Shown: positions 4,404 through 8,428 of the stretch, in pieces
Position numbering within the stretch: the first letter of the stretch is position 1
Layout of the letters: each line of letters opens with the position of its first letter
DNA from: Turicibacter sp.
GTDB taxonomy: Bacteria > Bacillota > Bacilli > MOL361 > Turicibacteraceae
DNA: 8,428 bases
Assembly (NCBI GenBank): GCA_030531025.1
Contig: JAUMTV010000130.1
Span: forward strand, 1 to 8,428
Direction: 5' to 3'
Program-made: the position numbers and the translations under genes
Notes under the pieces: generated by a model
Told to the model about the DNA's origin: nothing
The model's input: the letters and a program-made list of their open reading frames with translations, nothing else
The model's database searches: none

Positions 4404-5807
4404 ATGAGAACAAAAAAGTACACTAAAAAAACTCATCATTTGGCTATCAAAATGACAGCTGCTTTAGCACTGGGGTTAATTACTGGGCTTGGATTTTTAT
4501 TTTTACGAGAAAAGTTAATTTTAGCTAACCAAGAAGGAACTTGGAATGTTATTCATCAACTTTTATTTGAGGATATTAGTACGGAGTCAGGGAGCGATGC
4601 CTTCGGCCTATTTTATATCATTGGACAATTATTTTTAAATTCTATGCAACTCATCATTATTCCAATGGTTTTTACTTCGATTGCTTTAGCCATGTGTCGT
4701 ATTTCAGATACAAAGAAGTTAGGTCGAATCGCCTCTAAAACTATTTTAGGATTTTTATTTACATCAATTGCCGCACTGATTTGTGCGGGTTCTGTTGGAC
4801 TAATGGCTAATCATTTAGGGTGGTTCACTTCTACATCTATAAACGTTATCACGACTCAATCAGGAAGTACTGGAAATAACCCTTTACTGATCATTTTAGA
4901 TGCTGTTCCAAACAATATTACGTCTGTTTTATCAAGTAATGAAAACATTTTAGCGATTGTCTTTTTAGCAGTTGTTACTGGATTATGCTTTAATCATTTA
5001 GGTGATGAAATTAAAGTTTTTAAAAAGCTATTAGAAGAAATAGATCAAATCATTACTGTGTTTTTAACTTTTTTAATCACTAAGTTTGGTCCACTAGCTG
5101 TTTTTGTACTCATTACACGTACATTCGCAATTTATGGAATCGAGCATTTAAAACCTGCACTTGCTTATATGGGCACTGTCTTTTTAGTCAATCTTCCATT
5201 TTTAATCTTTGGCTATGCTATCTATATCTATTTATTCACTCGTTTAAATCCTATTCATTTTATAAAAAAGATTGCAAAAGTTGCTTTATTTGCTTTCTCT
5301 ATGAATTCATCGGCATCAACATTACCGATGAATCAACAAACGGTGACAAAAGAACTTGGGGTATCTGAAGAATTAGCTTCGTTTATCTTACCTTTAGGCA
5401 TGACTATCAATATGAATGGAACTGCAATTTATCAAACCATTGCTGCTATCTTTATTGCTTCTAGTGCAGGATATCAAGTGACACTCGGAAGTATCATCAT
5501 GATTTCAGTATTAGCTTTAATTTCATCAGTTGGAACACCTGCTGCTCCAGGTTCAGGTACTGTTATTTTATTTACGATTTTAACTGGAATGGGATACGCA
5601 AATGAAATAGCTATTTTAACTTATTCACTAATTTTAGCAATTAACCGACCAATTGAAATGGTATCGACATCACTAAATGTTGTCGGGGATGCTGCAACAG
5701 CAGTTGTCGTTGCTAAATCAGAAGGCTGCTTAGATGAATCAATGTACTATACTGAAACTGAAAAACTATCAATTCATGAACAAAAAAATGAGGTCTTATC
5801 TAACTAA
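4404..5807 (+). CDS. dicarboxylate/amino acid:cation symporter (DAACS, GltPh-type fold)
   Basis: It is a sodium- or proton-coupled secondary importer in the cytoplasmic membrane. I start it at the ATG at 4404 (467 residues) because the ribosome binding site GAGGAG lies between that ATG and the in-frame ATG at 4389, 7 nt from the former. The N-terminus is basic, then there are eight hydrophobic segments and two re-entrant loops. Numbering from 4404, HP1 carries SSASTLP (302-308), TM7 carries NMNGTAIYQ (336-344), HP2 carries GTPAAPGSG (377-385) and TM8 carries EMVSTSLNVVGDA (418-430). Aligned by eye to GltPh, Asp312 becomes Asn, Asp394 becomes Glu418, and Arg397, which binds the acidic side chain, becomes Ser421; Asn401 and Asp405 are kept. 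A neutral substrate is therefore likelier than glutamate, aspartate or a dicarboxylate. It is flanked by the two ydiB-like dehydrogenases, so a hydroaromatic acid such as shikimate is conceivable but unproven. Confidence 0.93.
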   Translation: MRTKKYTKKTHHLAIKMTAALALGLITGLGFLFLREKLILANQEGTWNVIHQLLFEDISTESGSDAFGLFYIIGQLFLNSMQLIIIPMVFTSIALAMCRISDTKKLGRIASKTILGFLFTSIAALICAGSVGLMANHLGWFTSTSINVITTQSGSTGNNPLLIILDAVPNNITSVLSSNENILAIVFLAVVTGLCFNHLGDEIKVFKKLLEEIDQIITVFLTFLITKFGPLAVFVLITRTFAIYGIEHLKPALAYMGTVFLVNLPFLIFGYAIYIYLFTRLNPIHFIKKIAKVALFAFSMNSSASTLPMNQQTVTKELGVSEELASFILPLGMTINMNGTAIYQTIAAIFIASSAGYQVTLGSIIMISVLALISSVGTPAAPGSGTVILFTILTGMGYANEIAILTYSLILAINRPIEMVSTSLNVVGDAATAVVVAKSEGCLDESMYYTETEKLSIHEQKNEVLSN

Positions 5808-5822
5808 GACCTCATTTTTTTA
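5782..5822. terminator. bidirectional terminator between symporter and second dehydrogenase
   Basis: The perfect stem AATGAGGTCTTA/TAAGACCTCATT (5787-5798 with 5805-5816, loop 5799-5804) is flanked by an A tract on the left and T tract on the right, so it can stop both convergent transcripts. The symporter TAA stop (5805-5807) forms the start of the right arm. Its core is nearly identical to the hairpin at 7216-7239. Confidence 0.9.
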
Positions 5823-5873
5823 AATAACATCAATAGGACAAAATAACAGTTTTTGAACTTTTCATTATGTGAA

Positions 5874-6734
5874 TTAATATAGACCTAAAACAGCTTTTAC
5901 TTCATCTATCGGCATCTCTTCACCTGTCCATAACTTAAAAGCTTCTGCCCCTTGATAAATAATCATCCCAACACCATTCATAATTTGGCATCCTCTAGCC
6001 TCTGCTTGTGCTAATAATCTCGTCTTTCTTGGGTTATAGATGATATCACAAACGACTAAATGAGAGGGTAGAATCGATGGATCTTTAATAATTGATTGTC
6101 CTTCTAAATCAGCCATTCCAACGCTAGTTGCATTAATTAAAAAATCACTATTGGCTAGCTGCTTTTGTAACGATGCTTCATCGCTTAATTCGTAAAATGT
6201 TGCGTGACAATCACTCTGCTCATTGATTAAGTTAACAATTTCTCCCCCTCGATCAACTGAGCGATTAAAGACTGCTAATTCAGCTGCTCCATCTAATGCG
6301 GCTTGAATAAGAATTGCTTTTCCTGCACCACCACATCCAATAACTGTGATTTTTTTTCCGTAAATATCATAACCTTGATCCATGAAAGAACGAATTAAAC
6401 CACTTCCATCTGTCATATAACCAATCAATCTCCCATTTTCATTCACCACTGTATTGACAGATTGACATAACTTAGCAGCGGGAGATAATTCATCCAAATA
6501 GTCAATAATTGCTGTTTTATAAGGCATAGAGACATTAAATCCTCTCACCCCCATCGCTTTAAATCCTTTAATCGTCGCTTCTAATTGATTAGGTTCGATT
6601 TCAAAAGCTAAATAAGCATAATCCAGACCAAGTTTTAAAAATGCAGCATTATGCATTTGAGGTGAAATACTATGTCGAATAGGTGTAGCAATTAACCCAA
6701 TTAACTGAGTTGCTCCACTGATACGTGACTCCAT
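5874..6734 (-). CDS. quinate/shikimate 5-dehydrogenase, YdiB-like (paralogue 2)
   Basis: It has the same fold and reaction class as the gene at 3118-3987, about 60% identical by eye and almost gap-free. I start it at the ATG at 6734 (286 residues): AAAGGAGG is 6 nt upstream of it and only 3 nt from the GTG at 6737. Numbering from the GTG, key residues are HSISP (Ser23, Ser25), Lys74 (SMPYK), Asn95, Asp110 (TDG) and the GCGGAGK loop (134-140). The cofactor loop reads FNRSVDRG (157-164). Arg159 is present, Arg163 may add a second charge, and the loop is three residues shorter than in paralogue 1. This resembles the NRT-type NADP(H) motif of AroE proteins. NATSVGM and YNP are canonical here but altered in paralogue 1. 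It is a single gene with its own promoter, and it converges with the symporter. Which copy serves biosynthesis cannot be read from the sequence, but this one keeps more AroE-like features. Confidence 0.93.
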   Translation of the reverse strand: MESRISGATQLIGLIATPIRHSISPQMHNAAFLKLGLDYAYLAFEIEPNQLEATIKGFKAMGVRGFNVSMPYKTAIIDYLDELSPAAKLCQSVNTVVNENGRLIGYMTDGSGLIRSFMDQGYDIYGKKITVIGCGGAGKAILIQAALDGAAELAVFNRSVDRGGEIVNLINEQSDCHATFYELSDEASLQKQLANSDFLINATSVGMADLEGQSIIKDPSILPSHLVVCDIIYNPRKTRLLAQAEARGCQIMNGVGMIIYQGAEAFKLWTGEEMPIDEVKAVLGLY

Positions 6735-6791
6735 CACTAGCCTCCTTTTATCATATTAATAACCTACAATGTTTTATAAATCACTTTATTT

Positions 6792-6820
6792 ATTATAGAG
6801 AAAAACAATGGAAAAATAAA
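6792..6820 (-). promoter_or_regulatory. possible promoter of the second dehydrogenase
   Basis: The minus strand has a perfect TATAAT (6797-6792) and, 17 bases upstream, TTTATT (6820-6815), a poor -35. The leader would be about 50 nt up to the ATG at 6734. The position between the terminator at 6847-6890 and the gene supports it. Confidence 0.45.
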
Positions 6821-6846
6821 CGTTTTTAAATGTTCTATTACTTAAT

Positions 6847-6890
6847 AAAAAATCGATGAAACACTACATGGGTGTCGCATCGATTTTTTT
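6847..6890. terminator. strong hairpin terminator after the surface-anchor remnant
   Basis: AAAAAATCGATG (6847-6858) pairs perfectly with CATCGATTTTTT (6878-6889), and an inner ACAC/GTGT pair (6861-6864 with 6872-6875) lengthens the stem past a small internal loop. Symmetrical A and T tracts allow action both ways. It lies 7 bases past the remnant's stop codon and protects the promoter at 6792-6820 from upstream minus-strand transcription. Confidence 0.85.
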
Positions 6891-6896
6891 AATGTA

Positions 6897-7097
6897 TTAT
6901 TTTTTATTTCGTTGGAACGTAAAAATTCCAATTCCGATAGCAATAATAGCTACAGCAGCTCCAACGATGATCATCGTCTTTTGTTGGGAGACTTGTGCAT
7001 CTGCTGAATCTGTTGCACCTAATTGAACAGTTTTTGAAAGATCGTATTTATATTTTGATACTCCATCTTCTAACTTATCCTCATTTAAGCTAGATTT
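6897..7097 (-). pseudogene. C-terminal remnant of a cell-wall/membrane-anchored surface protein
   Basis: The minus-strand frame between TGA (7100-7098) and TAA (6899-6897) encodes 66 residues with no ATG, GTG or TTG before the membrane segment, so it has lost its 5' end. It runs SLNEDKLEDG, then KYKYDLSKTVQ, then LGATD, about 13 polar residues, a hydrophobic helix of about 20 residues (IIVGAAVAIIAIGIGIFTF) and the tail QRNKK. That order (short motif, spacer, hydrophobic helix, basic tail) is the layout of a sortase sorting signal, with LGATD in place of LPxTG; a plain C-terminal membrane anchor is the alternative. ATGs just upstream open frames that stop after three codons each and have no ribosome binding site. 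The strong terminator after it shows that a complete gene once ended here. Confidence 0.6.
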
Positions 7098-7100
7098 TCA

Positions 7101-7210
7101 TGATGACATTTTTATTTTATAATATTTTTATACAATTATTCAAGTTGTTAACACCTCTTTTCGACAAAGTTCGTTATTTTTCGAAAACTTGAACTAGTAT
7201 CATTCATAAT
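7101..7210. other. AT-rich spacer with small palindromes, no gene seen
   Basis: This spacer lies between the anchor remnant and the rsgI terminator. It holds TGTTAACA (7147-7154) and TTTTCGAAAA (7178-7187), both perfect palindromes, and two TCGAAAA copies on the minus strand (one as GTCGAAAAG). No reading frame, ribosome binding site or convincing promoter was found. It probably marks the deletion that removed the 5' part of the anchor gene. Confidence 0.4.
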
Positions 7211-7239
7211 AAAAAGAGGCCTTAGTTGAATAAGACCTC
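7211..7239 (-). terminator. intrinsic terminator of the sigI-rsgI region
   Basis: On the minus strand GAGGTCTTA (7239-7231) pairs with TAAGGCCTC (7224-7216), with one T-G wobble and a 6-nt loop, followed by TTTTT (7215-7211). It begins 8 bases past the rsgI stop codon. Confidence 0.8.
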
Positions 7240-7246
7240 CTTTAAA

Positions 7247-7984
7247 TCATGGGAAACAATCTGCTTTCATTTGAACTTCTTGACCTTCATGACACATCAT
7301 ATCAAACTGCAGACAATTTTCTTGAAATAATCTCATAATTTCATTAACACTCAGTTGATCAATATTAACTTGATCTAACATCGCATCTGCTTTTAGACGG
7401 GGTGCACTCATATTTCTTTGATTTGCTTCTTTTAATTCTTCATATGTTACTTTGAAATAGCCAAAATCAGTGGTAATTTGAATAGATTTCAACTGTTCTT
7501 TAACCTGATTTTCATAAATTAAATTATCTGACTTCATAAACGTTAAACTGTATAACATTGACTGTTCATCTAGCGGATAATCTGCCTCAATTAGCAAGTC
7601 TTTAAGACTCACTAACCCTTCTTCTAACGGAATTCCAACTAAATCGTCAAGTGATAAATTTTTAGCATCTTGATTAAAGGTTTCAACTTCAATAATCTTT
7701 TGATTTTTATCTAATTTAAATTCAAAACTCGGATTAATATCCACGGATAAAACAGCATATGTTTCTGTTTTAGGAATGAAAAATAAAGCTAAGCAAGCAG
7801 CTAGAACACTCACTGCTAATAAATGAATCTTCGGTTTAAACGAAAGAACTTTCCGTTCTTGGACAATTAAATCTTCTTCTAAACAAAGAATGGTTTGGCC
7901 TACTTCTAATCCATCATGCTTTTTAATTTTTTAAAACATTTGATCATTTGTTGAAATGACCACATAGGTTGGGGTAATACTCAT
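7247..7984 (-). pseudogene. rsgI: anti-sigma-I factor RsgI-like, disrupted by an in-frame stop
   Basis: RsgI proteins are single-pass membrane anti-sigma factors that hold SigI at the membrane through a short cytoplasmic domain. Reading from ATG 7984 (AAAGGA 6 nt upstream, overlapping the sigI stop) gives a good RsgI N-terminal domain. It runs TYVVISTNDQMF, then TAA at codon 18 (7933-7931), then KIKKHDGLEVGQTI in the same frame. The rest follows without a frameshift: a membrane helix (about 52-70), then YAVLSVDINPSFEF with the conserved Asn-Pro cleavage site at 84-85, and an extracytoplasmic domain to residue 245 ending in a Cys-containing tail (NCLQFDMMCH). It lacks the long sugar- or stress-sensing C-terminus of some RsgI. 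The longest uninterrupted piece (GTG 7813) has no ribosome binding site and lacks the SigI-binding domain. A TAA mutation or an unlikely recoding event are the explanations. Confidence 0.85.
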
Positions 7985-7994
7985 CACTATTCCT

Positions 7995-8357
7995 TTATAA
8001 ATCATTAGAATCTCCACCTATCCACTCTAATAGTGTTTGATAATTTTTATCTAAAATAATAACAACTGTTATGATAGACTTCTTACTTCTTTTAATAAAC
8101 TTTTCTGTGACGTGAAATTCAGTTGAAACCATCCGAATCGGAAGACGAAACTTTTCATACATCTTCATTAAAATGAACTGGTGCTTTTGAATACGATGAG
8201 ATAGGCTAATCGCTCTTTTTCTCGTGTCTTGATGTTTAGGTCCTTCATCCGCTAATGTTTCTAACTTTATGCCAAATGGCTTTAACTGTTGTTCTAATAA
8301 TTCAATTTCTTCTTTTAATGATTCTTTTTTTCCAATCGGTTGAATTAAATCTCTCAC
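7995..8357 (-). pseudogene. sigI: RNA polymerase sigma factor SigI-like, C-terminal part only
   Basis: The 120 residues from GTG 8357 match the C-terminal domain of SigI: a helix (SLKEEIELLEQQLKPFGI, 13-30), the family signature GPKHQDTR (39-46), and a helix-turn-helix at about 72-97 (LPIRMVSTEFHVTEKFIKRS) that would read the -35 region. It ends at TAA 7997-7995, ten bases before rsgI, the usual sigI-rsgI order. Intact SigI is about 240 residues, so the region-2 half that binds core polymerase and melts the -10 is missing. The frame is open upstream only to 8399, where it meets TGA (8402-8400), and the extra 14 codons show no sigma-2 sequence. There is no good ribosome binding site before the GTG. 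Truncation, insertion of a mobile element at the right edge, or a frameshift beyond the window could explain it. Confidence 0.7.
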
Positions 8358-8413
8358 GTTTTGCCCTAAAACGTCTATATAAGTCCAGATAAATTTTCTT
8401 CATAGAAAATTTA
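8356..8413. repeat. two consecutive perfect hairpins at the sigI break
   Basis: ACGTTTT/AAAACGT (8356-8362 with 8368-8374, 5-nt loop) is followed by the 10-bp stem TAAATTTTCT/AGAAAATTTA (8390-8399 with 8404-8413, loop TCAT). GCCCTA occurs in the first loop (8363-8368) and again just past the second stem (8416-8421). They sit where the sigI frame loses its N-terminal half. Paired subterminal hairpins are a feature of IS200/IS605-type ends, but the window stops at 8428, so this cannot be settled. Confidence 0.4.
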
Positions 8414-8428
8414 AGCCCTACTAGCGGT

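Noticed and set aside
6847..6890. Small RNA or attachment site at the long hairpin
   Set aside because: Position right after a stop codon plus symmetrical A and T tracts is fully explained by a transcription terminator.
8298..8396. Overlapping minus-strand frame starting ATG at 8396, rich in Lys and Arg
   Set aside because: Only about 33 codons, it overlaps the SigI-like frame, shows no ribosome binding site and resembles no protein I know.

Overview
The window is AT-rich, uses compact intergenic terminators and strong AGGAGG-type ribosome binding sites, and carries a degenerate SigI/RsgI pair. Together these point to a low-GC Firmicute (Bacillota). The set of YdiB-like dehydrogenases, acyl-ACP thioesterase and SigI/RsgI would suit a gut member such as Turicibacter or a relative, but that placement is an impression and nothing in the window proves it.

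Layout, left to right. All genes are on the minus strand except the transporter. (1) 76-696 is an unrecognised, probably helical acidic protein. (2) 841-1545 is a bacterial acyl-ACP thioesterase with its own sigma-A promoter and a likely TTG start. (3) 1634-2470 is a two-gene unit: a 48-residue lipoprotein followed by a two-TM membrane protein, behind a cre-like site. (4) 2648-3987 is an aroE(ydiB-like)-aroQ operon covering two successive reactions of the shikimate/quinate pathway. (5) 3988-4403 is a 416-base divergent regulatory region. It holds a promoter in each direction, repeated half-sites, a promoter-spanning dyad, a mini-ORF with an excellent ribosome binding site, and a structured leader. 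(6) 4404-5807 (+) is a DAACS-family cation symporter. It converges on (7) 5874-6734, a second ydiB-like dehydrogenase, with a bidirectional terminator between them. (8) 6897-7097 is an orphaned C-terminal surface-anchor fragment. (9) 7247-7984 is rsgI with an in-frame TAA at codon 18, and 7995-8357 is a sigI C-terminal domain without its sigma region 2. The right edge carries two perfect hairpins.

How the parts fit. The two dehydrogenases, the dehydratase and the transporter form a neighbourhood that could serve uptake and interconversion of shikimate, quinate or dehydroshikimate as well as aromatic biosynthesis. The paralogues differ at the cofactor loop, one looking NAD-like and the other NADP-like, and the transporter lacks the arginine that binds acidic side chains. 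These observations make the 3.1-6.7 kb segment the most interesting functional unit. The right-hand 1.5 kb is decaying: three adjacent broken genes suggest loss of an envelope stress or polysaccharide-sensing SigI system. I saw no tRNA, rRNA, CRISPR array or complete insertion sequence.
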